From Trichomonas vaginalis G3 (taxonomy: Eukaryota > Parabasalia > Trichomonadida > Trichomonadidae), in the NCBI RefSeq assembly GCF_026262505.1, contig NC_067205.1:8246001-8310000 (forward strand): a DNA stretch of 64,000 nucleotides, given 5' to 3'. A model generated the notes under the pieces. The model searched no databases and was not told the DNA's origin. It was given only the letters and a program-made list of their open reading frames with translations. Positions 10,824 through 22,963 of the stretch are shown here, one piece after another (positions within the stretch are counted from its first letter, which is position 1; each line of letters begins with the position of its first letter). A program made the translations under genes and the position numbers.

Positions 10824-11741
10824 ATGAAGACAAAGGGTTTCTGGGAAACTGATGAATTGCCGGTAAAATGTCTTGGCTTTATGTCAGTTGTGTGTAACCA
10901 CAAATCATCATATGTAGCGCTTGCTTTAACATTTTTACTACTTCTACCGTTCGCATTTACAATTTCAAAATTATGGCTTTCTGGCCGCTATTCATTCAAT
11001 TCAAAATTCCATCCAGGTATCAGTTACAGTAGTTCTTTAATCATATTTGTGATCATGTTATATTACTATTACTATTGTTTCTTCGTTCGCCAACACGAAC
11101 TTACCAATGATACATTTTCCAGATTGGTGGCTGTTGGCAGTGATTTTTATCTCATGTCACTTTCAACTTATTTTATAAGCATCTGCGAGATTTTAACAAC
11201 AATGAGAATACGTTCAGCAAAGATCATTTATTATTTTTCGAAAATCCTTCAATATTACTTTGGCTTAGCAACAGTTGTAAAATCAATTATGGTTTATCTT
11301 CCACTATCTAATAAGGTCGCTATAGCTCTTTTCCGCGACGAGGGTTTTTATTACAAGAACATTATATTAATAGTCGAATATCTAATCAATGTGATTTCAT
11401 TTTTGATTTTATCATGGTGTTTTCTTTTTTCGAACCTTAAGACATACCTTTCTGATAGAATGAAAACTGGCTTACACTTTTGTTTGTTTTTATTTGCTTT
11501 CAATTTTTTCATCGTCGTTAACATCAGAGTTTACGGTTATAGTCTATATGAAGGTCAATTCTTTTATTCAGATCCAGCAAAATACATGTATAGACTTACT
11601 TTTGTTACTTACACTCAAAGATTTCTCGTTGATTACGTGATAATTGTTATTATTCTTATTTTATCGGTCAATATGTATAACTATGGACTTGAAGAACTTT
11701 CTCATCAGATTTCCCCAGTAAATCTCGAAATAGCTGTTTAA
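10824..11741 (+). CDS. Multi-pass membrane protein, unrecognised family
   Basis: A 305-residue protein with about six to seven hydrophobic spans (around residues 31-50, 70-92, 110-130, 150-170, 185-205, 220-245 and 270-290). It has a short charged N-terminus and a soluble C-terminal tail. The layout is compatible with Frag1/DRAM/Sfk1-like or other six-span eukaryotic membrane proteins, but no diagnostic motif was found. The frame is intact and has host-like composition. The nearest upstream TCA matches to the initiator consensus are imperfect, and the non-coding element ends only about 50 bp upstream. Confidence 0.75.
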   Translation: MKTKGFWETDELPVKCLGFMSVVCNHKSSYVALALTFLLLLPFAFTISKLWLSGRYSFNSKFHPGISYSSSLIIFVIMLYYYYYCFFVRQHELTNDTFSRLVAVGSDFYLMSLSTYFISICEILTTMRIRSAKIIYYFSKILQYYFGLATVVKSIMVYLPLSNKVAIALFRDEGFYYKNIILIVEYLINVISFLILSWCFLFSNLKTYLSDRMKTGLHFCLFLFAFNFFIVVNIRVYGYSLYEGQFFYSDPAKYMYRLTFVTYTQRFLVDYVIIVIILILSVNMYNYGLEELSHQISPVNLEIAV

Positions 11742-12108
11742 TTACGAAATATTCTTTTTGATTAAATGCGTGTACTATCTTTGTAAGTAAAAATACAGAC
11801 TAAAATTATTATTTTTTTTACTGATTTACACCTTTTTATATTACTGAAAAAAAAATATTTCTGAAATTATGTAGTCACAGCATATTTCTATAAATCATAT
11901 GTTTTTCCATGAACTTTACATCATAAATCTAAATGATCATTGCATAGTTATAAGAATTTTTTTTTCATATTGAACTAAAATTGGTAATTGTTCGGAAATG
12001 CATTTCTAAAGATAAGAGGTTTTCACAATAAGTTTTTAATATTATTAAAGATACAATCACTTTATTATATATTATTTGACTGATAGGGAAAAATACTAAT
12101 AGAAGAGC
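11742..12108. other. AT-rich interval between convergent genes
   Basis: The two flanking genes converge here. Several TAAA tetranucleotides after each stop could act as trichomonad polyadenylation signals. No other structure was seen. Confidence 0.4.
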
Positions 12109-13931
12109 TTATTCTTCAACTTGCATTATGAAGAAATCACTTGGATTTGAGACTTCTTCGCCTTCATCTCCAAACTCTGGCATATCAAAATGCCCGTCAA
12201 TATTGATAACTGATTCTTCATAATTAACTGTAATATTATCAAGATATGATACTCCATCATTATTGTTGCTGTTGTCAACATTTTCAATAACTACTTCATC
12301 AGTTGAATCTTCATCTCTCTTCTTCCACAGGAAGAATATTATTCCTGATGTCAGAAGCAAAAATCCTGCAATACCTGCTACAACATATATCCACCAATTA
12401 TTCTTTTTCTTTACCGGTTCTTTATCTTTTTGTTCTAATTTGCCTTGTGTTGGACTTGGAATATCTTCATTTTCTTTTGTCTCTGATGTCTTATTGTCAT
12501 CTGTATCTGGTGTTTTATCATCTGTATCTGGTGTTTTGTCATCTGTATCTGGTGTTTTATCATCTGTATCTGGTTTTTTATCATCTGTATCTGGTTTTTT
12601 GTCATCTGTATCTGGTGTTTTGTCATCTGTATCTGGTGTTTTGTCATCTGTATCTGGTGTTTTATCATCTGTATCTGGTTTTTTATCATCTGTATCTGGT
12701 GTTTTGTCATCTGTATCTGGTTTTTTGTCATCTGTATCTGGTTTTTTGTCATCTGTATCTGGTGTTTTGTCATCTGTATCTGGCGTTTTGTCATCTGTAT
12801 CTGGTTTTTTATCATCTGTATCTGGTGTTTTGTCATCTGTATCTGGTTTTTTATCATCTGTATCTGGTGTTTTGTCATCTGTGTCTGGTTTTTTGTCATC
12901 TTTTCCATCATGAGACTCATCTTCATCAGAAGGTTTATCAGGAACAGCTGTTTGTAGTGGTGTTACAAATGCTGTCATAAATGGGGTTTCGGCTGCTGTT
13001 AGATAAGGTGTTTCAAAAGATGTTAGGTATGGAGTTTCAACTGCAGTTATAAATGGAGTTTCGACTGCTGTGGCATCATAATAAACACAGTTATCAGTAT
13101 AGTAATAGTCGCGATTGTTGTTAACTGATTCCGATACAGATTGTTCAATTTTTACAACACATGTTCGTTTTTCTGTTGCATCTAAGAAGCATCCTCTGAA
13201 TGTGAAAACAGATGCTGGGAGATTTGAATATGCCAAATATTTAGCGTTGTTATCTCTGACATTACAATAATTAATATTTGTATTTTTGGCTCCTTTTTCA
13301 GCTCTGTCATTGAAATATGAGAAAATGCAGCCATTTGTGGAATCTGAGAAAGAATTTCGTAATATATTGATATTTTCAAGAGTTAAAATATATTGGTTTG
13401 ATGTTTCATCATTATCTCTGCATATAATTCCGTACTCCTCTGAATTTACGTTGTTGTCAATATTCAAATATTTGGCAGAAGATCCTTGAAGATTAAGGTA
13501 TCTGAACGTAAATCCAGCTCCATACTTCGCCTTATTCTGAGTTAAATTAACGTCATGCATTGTCAAAATGCCGTTTGTGACACAGATTGTGGAATCTGTT
13601 TTGAAATCTTGGCCTCTTCCAGCGCAGTGAAGAGCCGTTGTAGAATTTACAATACATCTGCATGGTTGAGACTGTTTAACATTCAAATTTGCAAAAGTTC
13701 CTTGATGCGTACTCTTGCATTTCTGTCCACAACATCTATCAAGTACGCACTCACCGCCATTTGTTGCAATGAGCATTGCTCCACCCCAACCATCAACTGA
13801 GCAATCATAAAAACTGCATTGGAAAACTAACGTTTTATAGGAATCGTGATCAATTCTCTTAATATTCAGAGCATTTAATTGATTCCCGTCGGCTGGATGA
13901 ACTCTAATAAAAACACATTCAGAAATCAGAG
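12109..13931 (-). pseudogene. Surface membrane protein with TDDK repeats, 5' end missing
   Basis: The remaining coding stretch of about 600 residues has three parts. An N-terminal region has Asn/Cys-rich short strands such as NLNVKQSQPC and LTLENINILRNS, resembling right-handed beta-helix or Pmp-like trichomonad surface proteins. A spacer follows with ETPF/ETPY repeats and then PDTDDK(K/T) repeats. A single membrane span (WWIYVVAGIAGFLLLTSGII) and an acidic cytoplasmic tail of about 75 residues end the protein. There is no signal peptide or proper ATG: upstream the frame runs straight into the MULE terminus at 13932. The gene was therefore cut at its 5' end and is probably dead. The anchor and tail suggest a former adhesin-like surface role. 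Confidence 0.75.
12490..12900 (-). repeat. 21-bp coding repeat (PDTDDKK/PDTDDKT)
   Basis: About nineteen units of 21 bp encode PDTDDK followed by K or T. The two variants alternate irregularly, which points to slippage or unequal exchange. It forms an acidic, probably extended stalk between the ectodomain and the membrane span. Confidence 0.9.
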
Positions 13932-14328
13932 TAGGGGTAATTTTAGCTAAAAGTGACACACCTGTAAAAAGTGACACACCCGTGAAGGGTGTGATTACCG
14001 ATCGGTAATTTCGACAGTTTAGAATTTAAAATTTTTTATGGAACTGTTGCGAGTTTCATAAAGAATTTAAGGAATATAAGCAAAGATTTGAATCAAAATC
14101 TTAGACCTAAGCCGCTCGATTCGCTCGCGGCTTCCGCGAATTACAGATCAGCAAAGATTTGAATCAAAATCTTCGAACTAAGCCGATCGCTTCGCTCGCG
14201 GCTTTCTTTATTATTTTAAATTTGCATATTTCCATCAAAAGTTTATAAGGTAAAAAATTTCGTTTATATTATTGCAAAATAAAATCTTCATTATCAAAAT
14301 AATATTAAATGATAATATAATATAATTT
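13932..14328 (+). repeat. MULE left terminal segment, second copy at 61233
   Basis: It begins GTAGGGGTAATTTTAGCT and is almost identical to 61233-61611, apart from an extra 18-bp duplication of the GTGACACACC part here. It includes two GC-rich hairpin-like strings (GCTCGATTCGCTCGCGGC and GATCGCTTCGCTCGCGGC) in otherwise AT-rich DNA. Confidence 0.85.
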
Positions 14329-14512
14329 ATAAACAACTATTATTTAATAAAGTTTAATTGCCAAGGTTCATCTAATTTTTTGATTTTTAATGTTTTATGA
14401 ATTTTATTTATCATGTATATATCTAATGAAGATTATATATGTAGAAGATAAGTACCTTAATATGTACGTAAAAATTAATGAAATTTATTTTGAATGTAGA
14501 ACCGAGCAATTT

Positions 14513-14808
14513 TCAAATTTTGTGCTTTTTTTGAATTTTCTCGATACCAGATAAGTTGTGTTGGATAAATAATATATGGATACAATGTGTCTTATAGATG
14601 AATATATGCACAAAGTTTAAGAGGCCATTTTCTTTCAGAAACCGAGATTTGTGAATTTTTTCAAATTTTGTGCTTTTTTTGAATTTTCTCGATACCAGAT
14701 AAGTTGTGTTGGATAAATAATATATGGATACAATGTGTCTTATAGATGAATATATGCACAAAGTTTAAGAGGCCATTTTCTTTCAGAAACCGAGATTTGT
14801 GAATTTTT
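14513..14808 (+). repeat. 148-bp tandem repeat, two copies plus a partial
   Basis: Units start at 14513, 14661 and 14809 with TCAAATTTTGTGC. The first two copies are nearly identical. It lies in the non-coding 5' part of the MULE. Confidence 0.85.
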
Positions 14809-14856
14809 TCAAATTTTGTGCTTTTTTTGATATTGAAATTTCATTTCATTTTTTTG

Positions 14857-16528
14857 ATGCATATCGATGCACCATGCGAACTTAAAGAAAGGCTATCTTA
14901 TATAGATGCTATGACAGCTGTCATTGATAACGAATGCCATGCAGGTTGTCCATATCAATTAAAAAAAATCCAAATTTAGGGGGAACAAAATTAAAATTCA
15001 GGTGCAGTGCAGATAAATGTGAAGCATGTATCTCATTTCTAAAGGATGATGAAGAATATATCCTAACAGAATATAATGGAACACATAATCACAATCAAAT
15101 CAAAGATGAGACAAAGAAATACCACACATTATCACAATGCTATCGTCGGGTACTTATTAATTTTATAAAACAGGGGGTGATCCGAAAATGGCTCAAATTG
15201 AATGCGACAAAAAACTTGATCTGGATGATCCACTTAACAGGCCATCTTTTTTGAATGCATCTTCAGATCAAATGAAAACAATTCAGGAAAAAGGAAATAA
15301 AAAGATCAAAGGTATTCAAAAGTACGATGATAATCAATTCAAGTCAACTCAATTATTTAAGGGTATCAAAGAACAAGAGTCACCAAAAGATTTAATTTAT
15401 TTCGATGTCGATAATTACAACAAACCAAAGAAATTAATCTTTTATTATGCTTCTTTCAAATTTCTGGACATAATCAAAATTGTGAAAGAGCATTTTATTG
15501 ATGCAACCCATTCATTACTTGAATTTAAAATGTTGTTTTACATGATATCAGCCAAATTTCCAAATACACATGCATTCCCAATTTTTCAATTTGTCGTTTA
15601 TCCAAACACTTCAGAAAATATTGCATTCTGTCTCAAGGCATTTTTTAACTGGGCAAAAGTAAAACCAAAATATTTTATGTCAGATTGTGCACAAGAAATC
15701 GAAAATGCGATTATCAACTCTTTTCCAGAAGTTATCCTTCATTGGTGTGCAGTTCATGTAATGAGGGCGTTCAGAAAAAATTTGAAAGATTATGCATTTG
15801 AGAGTTCAGACAAATTGATATTAGATACAAAAATGAACTATCTTGCATACGGCAGAAATGGCAAGAAAGAATGGATTGAACCAACGTTCAAAAAAATTCT
15901 GGAAATAGCCGAAAAATTCCCAGAATTTTCAAAATACATACAAAATCAATGGATATCAAACCAAGAAAGATGGACAGCCGCTGAAAGAGATGAAAATTTA
16001 GCTCTCACAAATAACATTTCAGAATCGATTAACAAAAAAATTAAATATTACTACTTTGGCGGAACAATTTTCATGATATTTGATCGATTTGTGATGAAAT
16101 TAATCGATTTTATCGTTCCTTCATTTTATTACAGAATTTCTCAAGAGATAAGGCTCAGAGACAAAATTCCAAATCCGTTGCCATCTGAAAAAAAGCCAAA
16201 AAAGTCTACAATCAGACTGGATACAGAAAAATGTATAATGCTCACTGATAAAATTAAATCGTTAATAGTTAACTCATCAGCAAACTTAAATACGCTTCAA
16301 TTGGGTTTAGATGACCTACTTGATAAAGTTGTCAAGGCAGCAAAGGTTCAAAAACGAATGACCCAGTATTTTTCGAAATTAAGTATCCCAATGGAAATCA
16401 AGCTTAGTATTCTCACGCAAATTACAGAATTTGGATGCAATACCCCTCAATTCATTGTTGAGAATGCCAAGTCTTTTCAAGATAAAATTATTACAGATTT
16501 CCACCTTCAAATTTATACAACATTATAA
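14857..16528 (+). pseudogene. MULE transposase, two frameshifts
   Basis: The ATG at 14857 opens a frame with an N-terminal zinc region (CHAGCPYQL, then CSADKCEAC and THNHN, a WRKY/GCM1- or FLYWCH-like C2-H-x-H pattern). The catalytic core follows: D in FIDATHSL, D in FMSDCAQEIE, a CAVHVMR motif (C-x2-H), and a candidate catalytic E in NNISESINKK. The frame shifts twice relative to the start, near the A run at 14961-14967 and near the G run at 15174-15178. Both are homopolymers, so either decay or sequence error is possible. From 15188 to the stop the main domain (about 446 codons) is uninterrupted. A TCATT initiator-like site occurs 10-16 nt upstream. Confidence 0.8.
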
Positions 16529-16770
16529 AAATTTATGAATAAAAACTTGATATAAAATAACATTTTTATTTTTACTAAGAAAAAAAAGGTTTTTGATAAT
16601 AAATTTATTTTATTTCGAAAAAGTAGCAATAATCGTAAAAGGGTATTGATAGGCTTGCTAAAGTAACTAATTTTAGCTGTCAAATACTTTTGTATTTTGA
16701 AGTAAATTAGTATAAATTTGTTTTTACTTTTATTTCGAAAAAGTAGCAATAATCAAAAAAAAAGGTAGTG

Positions 16771-16903
16771 GGGCTTCAAGGCGCGTTGCGCCCTCTAGCC
16801 CCGAAGATGTCTAGTATAAATGAAGTTTTTATTCGGAGGGCTTCCAGGCGCGTTGCGCCCTCTAGCCCCGAAGATGTTTAGTATAAATGAAGTTTTTATT
16901 CGG
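16771..16903 (+). repeat. 67-bp tandem duplication with GC-rich palindrome
   Basis: Two near-identical 67-bp copies each contain GGCGCGTTGCGCC, a 13-bp palindrome, followed by CTCTAGCCCCGAAGATGT. It lies in the 3' non-coding part of the MULE. Confidence 0.8.
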
Positions 16904-17010
16904 AAAATTGTTAGTCTTCTGGGTCGAAAACATTATATAATGTGTCACTTTTCACAAATTATATATGTTTTCATGTTTGTCACTTTTCTGTCACTTTTCG
17001 GGTAAAAACA

Positions 17011-17647
17011 TTTTTATTATTATATATAAATGAATTTTACAAAACCGCCGTTACCATTCTTTGGAAATAAGAGTAGATGTAAAGATATTATATTGAGGTG
17101 AGTGGGGCTTTGGCTTTGGTTAGCGGTTGAGAATTGTTAATGTTTGAATTGTGGTTAACAGCGTTGGCTTCCATTAGATAAAAATGAACTGACCAAAAAA
17201 GACAGATATTTAAATATTTGAGATGAACCGTTTTCGTCAACGGTAACACCCTCTATTTTTTTTATTTTATTTAATAGTTACCGTTGGAAAAACGGTTTAT
17301 CTCAAATATTGAATGAACTATAAACGTTTTTTGTTTTCTATATATACTTTTTTGTCCAACGGTAAAACTTTTTACACAACGGTTTTTGAGAGTCGTCGCC
17401 GTTGACTTTTTTGTAGAGCACTCAAAATAGTATAACTTTGTCCGGACAAGTAAGGGTCTATCGTCGCTACAGGAAAAGTTACGGGCGTTCCAAGGAAGTA
17501 TACTTTGAGAAGCCTTTTCCCCCTTATAGAATGAGATAGGACGGTTATTTTACAAAACTGACAACACTTTGACCGAGTAGTTTTTTGTGCTGAACAAAAA
17601 GTGTCATATAAACATCTGTCAAAAACCGCTTTTTAACTTCACTTAAA
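17011..17647 (+). other. Left terminal non-coding region of the outer Maverick
   Basis: No gene was found here. The start (TATATAAATGAATTTTACAAAACCGCCG) resembles the inner Maverick terminus (ATATGTGAATTTGACACTTTACAAAACCGTT region, 32685-32710), so this is taken as the outer element's left end. CCGTTTTCGTCAACGG-like inverted pieces occur near 17228-17300. A TCACTT initiator-like site lies 9 nt before the ATG at 17648. Confidence 0.5.
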
Positions 17648-20600
17648 ATGCCACGTAAGCTACGTAAGAATATACGTAAGAGGAAGGGAGCATTGAAACA
17701 TCCAATAGTAAAACTGACACCACAACAACAGTTGCAACAACAAATGATGAATGACCCCACTATGTTGCAACAAATGTCAAGCAACCCTATGCTTTTAAAC
17801 CGAGTTATTGGTGCACAGAGTGGAGGTTTAAGAGCGGCACTTTTAGCGAAAATGGCAGGCTATGGTGGAGCTGCAGACGGAACAGCTTATAACCCTCAAA
17901 GTCAAATGAATTTGAGTTCACTCAAAAATCAAATAACAGATGTCAAAAAGTCAAACATAGACATACAGAAACAAATAAGTGAAAACGAAAAGAAACTAGA
18001 ATATGACAGACAGACAAAGAAACTAAATGAGTTAAACGTAGAGAAAAAGAAGAAAGAAGAACAACTGAAAGAACTAAGTACAGAGGAATATGCGAAAAAA
18101 GTGTCAGAAAAAGCAGCAGAAGTAGCAAAAATGGAACAAGATGTTATAAATTTGAAAAAACATACTACTCAATATAAAGTACTGAAAGATGAAGAGATAA
18201 AACAAAAAGCCATGAAGACATATATGGATAGCGATGAGTATAAAAAAGAAGTTGAAGCAAATGTAAAGGCAGAAAAACTTTTACAGTTGCAAAACCAAAC
18301 CGTACAGTATGAAAACTTAGCACAAGAAAGTAAAAATAACGACGCAGCCATGCAAAAGGCAATGAAAAGTGCAGAATATATAAAAGCTAATAATGACTGG
18401 TTAGATGCCCAAGCCAACGCTAAAGCAGCCCAACTTATAGGGTCAATAAGGACAAAAATACAAGCGGATGAAGACAGTTCAAATGAAGCTTTAATGAATG
18501 CTGACTTTAAGAATGCCTTCGAAGCTCTTCATAGTAAGGTGAAACTAGTGAACGACTTCTCATCTGGAAAGAAACTGAAGTCTGAAGGTTTCGACAAAGA
18601 GTTAAGAGAAGTAGCACAAAATATGACGAAAATAACAGATGCAGCAACGAGACAGGCAGTTCAAAGTGCCTATGACGCCGTTAGAGCAGCTGTTGTGGAA
18701 AGTCAAGAAAAAGAGTTACAACAGACCAAAACAGACCTAGTAAATGCTTTCTTAAAAACGAAAAGTCAGGTAGGACATTATGCTGCAGATGGAACATATG
18801 TGCCAGCTGGTGGAACTTATATACCACCAAACCCTCCAAGAGAAGCACCTGCACCAGGACTACCTAAAACATTTACATCGTCACATGGACACAGACACAG
18901 GCATGCACCACAACAACAACCAACACAACAACCAACAGTTCAAAATCCAGCACCACAACCAGCACCTGCACCACAACCAAAACCAGCACAACAACCACCT
19001 CCACAACCAGCACAGCAACCAACAGTTCAAAACCCTGCACAGCAACCACAAACAGAGCAAGGACATAAAAGAAGTAGAGAAAAAGGAAACCAAGAATTCT
19101 TAAAAATGCTTAAGGAAGATTATGGTTACCCAGATACTCTTGACTTTAGTGACAGATATAAAGAAGCTATTAGAAAGTTCAAGGAAGGAAATACTGACCC
19201 GAACCTATTTAGCTTTATGGTTCAGCACCAAATGGGATATAATTTCAAACCTGGAAAATACAAGCTCGCTAAGGGATATGATTTAATAGCATATCATCCA
19301 AATGACATGGATGAATTTACTCCGAGATATTTGGTGTCAGAGATAAATGATAATTCAACTATCTTCATGAAACGCGTAAAAAATAGAGACGGAACGAAAG
19401 AAGAAAGGGTTATGAATGCGGATGGCTTAAATAGGGAACTTGTTAAAAACGGTCTCGGAATATATGAAATGCCACCAGATGAGGTACAAGAAACTCCACA
19501 GGAAGAAGTTCAGATACAACCAGACATGGAAGAAATAGTTCAGCAACAACAGCTAGAAGAGCCTGAAGGAAACGAACAAGTCCCTCCTTTGGAAACTAAC
19601 TTCACAGAACTAGATGAAGATTTGGAACAGCCGAAAAATCTTGACCCTCAACAAGTGTATGCGGGGAATATGGAATCTTTCCAAGAGTCTCAGAAAAATT
19701 CGGCTGACATAGTAGAAGGATATCGAAAAATGTTCACCGACATACAAAAGACTCCAACATCAGATGAAAATATTCAGCATAGAATGGAAGTACTGAAAGA
19801 AAATGTACGCAAATACAATAATCCTTTTTACTTACGACCATATAACGTTCAATCTTTGGCTGAACTCGGTGAAAATAAAAGGTTAAATTTCAACAAAACA
19901 TATAGAAATGAAACATTGTTTAAAGTTCATTCAGAACCTAACCAATATGGAAACAAACCTACTTTTGTTTCTGCAGACTATGGAACTACAATGAGATGGG
20001 GTCATAAAGCTAATCCGGATAGGTGGTTCATAAACTTACAACCTCAATTCCAAGAAGTTGTAGACGCAATGGAATTGAATGGTGAACCAGATATAGCTGG
20101 TATTTTCAGCGCGGCTTTAATGCCATTGAAAGATATGAAAGATGCAGATATTTTGGACCAGTATGAAATGAACATGGCTGAGGGAAATATAACACCTGAC
20201 GTTCTAGAACATTTATCTCAAAGAACTACACAGAACCATAGAGATGGTATATTTGGTGAAGAGTTTAGAAAGAAAGTTAGGGAGAGAGAAGGAAGAGAAC
20301 CTATTGTACATGACCTTGCAAACGAAAGTTTGCAAAATGTCATAAAAACTTACTTTGCAGACAATGAACTGAGAAGGGATGAATATTTAAGAAAACTCAA
20401 ATGGACAGTACCAAATGAAATGTTAGTATTGAAAAACATGCTCCATGACAAAATAAAACCAACTACAGAAATAAATGACGCAAGACTGAAACGTTGGGTA
20501 AAAGCTTTCCCATTCACAAAAGATATTATTGGTTACATGGAAAGAAAACCAGAATGGCTACAAAAACATATATTTGGAAACGAGCTTATTCCATGGACAA

Positions 20601-20990
20601 GCTATATTTGAAGAGCTTGAACCGGAAACTCAGGAAAGAGTCATGCAAACAATAAGCGAAGACTCAAATACAAACTATGACAAAATCTTTCTAGGATATA
20701 GGTTACCTGAGATGGGCGACCAGAGCCCAAAGGCAAAAAGGACATGGGAAATTTACAACATACTAGGTGAACATGAGGCAAAGATGCTACAACTTGTAGC
20801 AGAGGGCAAGTTACCAAAAGCGACACCAAAGAAGAAGAGAAGAGTAGAACAAAGTGAAAGTAGTGAAGAAGTAACTTCATCTAGTGAAAGTAGTGGCAAT
20901 GAAGGAAAAAGAAGAGTTAAAGATTCAGTTAAAAACTCAGTCAGGAAGAAAGTAAAGTTTGGTCCGAGTGGGTTCTATTATGACATATAA
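17648..20990 (+). pseudogene. Large coiled-coil, P/Q-rich protein of the outer Maverick
   Basis: The first gene of the element is long (about 1100 residues) and broken about once near its end. It has a very basic N-terminus (PRKLRKNIRKRK), a Q-rich stretch, a long K/E/Q-rich coiled-coil region (about residues 90-300), and a proline-glutamine linker (about 385-475). A C-terminal globular part and a Ser/Glu-rich basic tail follow. No family was recognised. Size, position next to the capsid gene and composition suggest a virion or DNA-condensing protein. This is inference. Confidence 0.5.
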
Positions 20991-21022
20991 ATCCAACTAT
21001 TCTATATTTTTACCCATATGAA

Positions 21023-22632
21023 ATGTACGCCGCTCAGAATATAACGCCAACAGTTTTGGATGCCATGAACGGAAATGTTTCCGAATGGTATAACGAATGC
21101 GACAATGCCATTAGAAGGTCAGAAATAGTTCCTGGAACTTACGAATATACAACTGCTGTTTCTTATGGAAACGTAGGTGAGTTTGGAGAAGGTTCTTCAA
21201 CAACAGTAGATATTGCTTGCGACAGGTTTCACATTATTTCTATTGACAACTCATTCTTATACGTGGAACTAGACATTGAAATAAAACCTTCTGCTGACTT
21301 GAGAGGTAAGAAAGGTTGCAATGGTATTTTCTATGTCGGATACCAATATGCTCCAGAAGTTTTTATGGGATATAAGATATATTCTAACTCTGACTTAGTT
21401 CAAACAGTAACATGGGCAAACTATGAATGGTTCGCTTTAAGAAAACTCAGTACAACCACAAGCTAGAGAACAAACAGACCAGTATGCAAATATTGAGAAA
21501 ATAAGAAGACTTGACCCTAACGTTCCAGGAGTTTATGTTAACCTTTCTGGACAAACTGCAGCAGCAGTAACCAAAGTAAAACTGAAACTTAGAGTTCCTT
21601 TGTCATCTTTCCTCATCTTTAGGTTTTTAAGATACTTGCCAAACTGGGCAGGAAAAATTTCTATCGAACTTACTCCAAGCAAAAATAACTTAGTCATTGC
21701 ACCAACACAAGACCCATTCACTATTACAGACGTAAAGGGAACAAATCAAACGTCATTCGCCGAATTTTGCAAAGACAAAGTTGACTTAGACTTTGGTTTC
21801 TCAAACTTCAACAATGAAGTAAACTATTATTTCAATGCTGCTGGAACTGCTTGGACCCAGTTAAGTTTACATGCGAACAGTTTGAATGCAAGAGAATAGA
21901 AAGCAGACTTGCAGTCTATATGTTGGACCCAGATATTTCAAATGCTTTAGCTGCCAATATATTGCAGTTCCACTTATGTTCCCTATACACCAAATATCTG
22001 TCAAAGACTTTGCAGGTGAAGTTGGAAACCAAAATCCAGGAGCCGCAGGTGCAAGAACAGATATTGCTTTAACAACTGCAATGAAACATGCAGATACTAT
22101 GTTTGTACTGTTCAGACGAACTATAAATGACTATTCTTGTTTCTACAACCCTGGTATTAAATATCATATAAACATAGATGGCAAATATTATCCAAGAGAA
22201 GAATATTCTACAGTTGAGGATATGAGGTCATACAACTTGACATTAGATGCTATGAACTTTAACAAAAACTTCACAACAACTATTAACCCTGAAATGCAAA
22301 GTTCTATTATGCCATATGTGAAAGTATGGACTCATACAGGAGGTCAAAAAACTCAATATACAAATGGAGACCGTTCAAACTTTTGGCTTGGCATTCCATT
22401 TGCTGACTCAGAAGACTTTATGGGTGGTATTTCAACTGTTGGTACAGTTCAAATACAATATACTGGTGACAGAGACGGTCCAGATGAATTGAGAGCAAAG
22501 AAGTTTACAAAACCAATAGCACTTTTCACGGAAGATGCTCTTTTGAAGATTCGTTCGATGAAACCTGCTGGGGCTCCTCAGATTGGCATAACGACAGCTT
22601 CCATTGAGCAGATTTTGGCAGCAGGTCAGTAA
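21023..22632 (+). pseudogene. Candidate major capsid protein of the outer Maverick
   Basis: About 535 codons, broken about two times. Short beta-rich segments fit a double jelly-roll capsid: FHIISIDNSFLYVELDIEI near the start and MPYVKVWTHTGGQ late. The size also fits Maverick capsid proteins. It lies between the large protein and a small conserved gene. It is not obviously alignable by eye to the candidate at 34130-35634, so the two Mavericks probably carry distinct capsid lineages. A structure-based search would be needed for certainty. Confidence 0.5.
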
Positions 22633-22945
22633 GTTGTTCTTGAACTGACTTCTCTCCGTCAAATATTGACAGTACACCAGTTTTGACATAATATTGTAAG
22701 ATAAACTTACCTTTAGAAATATCTGTAAGTTTTGAAGTTATATTTTTGTCTGCTTCAAGAACTTTCACCATTTCAGTTATACCAACTTTCTTTGCTTTAT
22801 GAAAATATTTAGGTTCAGCAAAGACTGCTATTCTATAACATTTTCCATTGTTTGTGTAAAGAACTATTCTGTCAATGTATTTGTATTGTTTGTGAGTATA
22901 AACTTTGTTCTGCTTCAATTCAATAAGATATCCGAATACGTCCAT
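22526..22945 (-). CDS. Small minus-strand gene converging on the capsid gene
   Basis: A 139-residue frame starts at the ATG ending at 22945, with the T-rich element-type leader, and overlaps the 3' end of the capsid gene by about 100 bp. The N-terminal 100 residues (for example YIDRIVLYTNNGKCYRIAVF) look like a real compact domain. The last 35 lie over the capsid gene and may be incidental. Function unknown. Confidence 0.4.
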   Translation of the reverse strand: MDVFGYLIELKQNKVYTHKQYKYIDRIVLYTNNGKCYRIAVFAEPKYFHKAKKVGITEMVKVLEADKNITSKLTDISKGKFILQYYVKTGVLSIFDGEKSVQEQLTDLLPKSAQWKLSLCQSEEPQQVSSNESSKEHLP

Positions 22946-22963
22946 CTTTTTATTCTAAGTAAA

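Larger units (their letters stand above)
13932..17010 (+). mobile_element. Mutator-like (MULE) DNA transposon
   Basis: It encodes a MULE transposase. Both edges carry short copies of AAAAGTGACA pointing outward to inward: two at 13951-13979, and the reverse complement twice at 16977-17001. This marks the termini. No 9-bp target duplication was found: the left flank is the truncated surface-protein gene and the right flank is the end of the outer Maverick, so the insertion site has been rearranged. The left 397 bp recurs alone at 61233-61611. Confidence 0.65.

Noticed and set aside
12263-12980. Long open frames on the plus strand (SSVSGVL and HLYLVF repeats) and a second minus frame (QMTKHQI) over the TDDK repeats
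   Set aside because: A 21-bp repeat without stops stays open in several frames. Only the PDTDDK frame continues into a membrane span and a normal tail.
13920-13980. In-frame start for the surface protein within the MULE end
   Set aside because: The only upstream start-like codon there is GTG inside the transposon terminus; trichomonad genes start at ATG with a short leader, so the gene is taken as 5'-truncated.
18780-19103. 107-residue H/Q/N-rich frame overlapping the large Maverick protein
   Set aside because: It is a shifted reading of the P/Q-rich linker; the main frame is longer and continuous.
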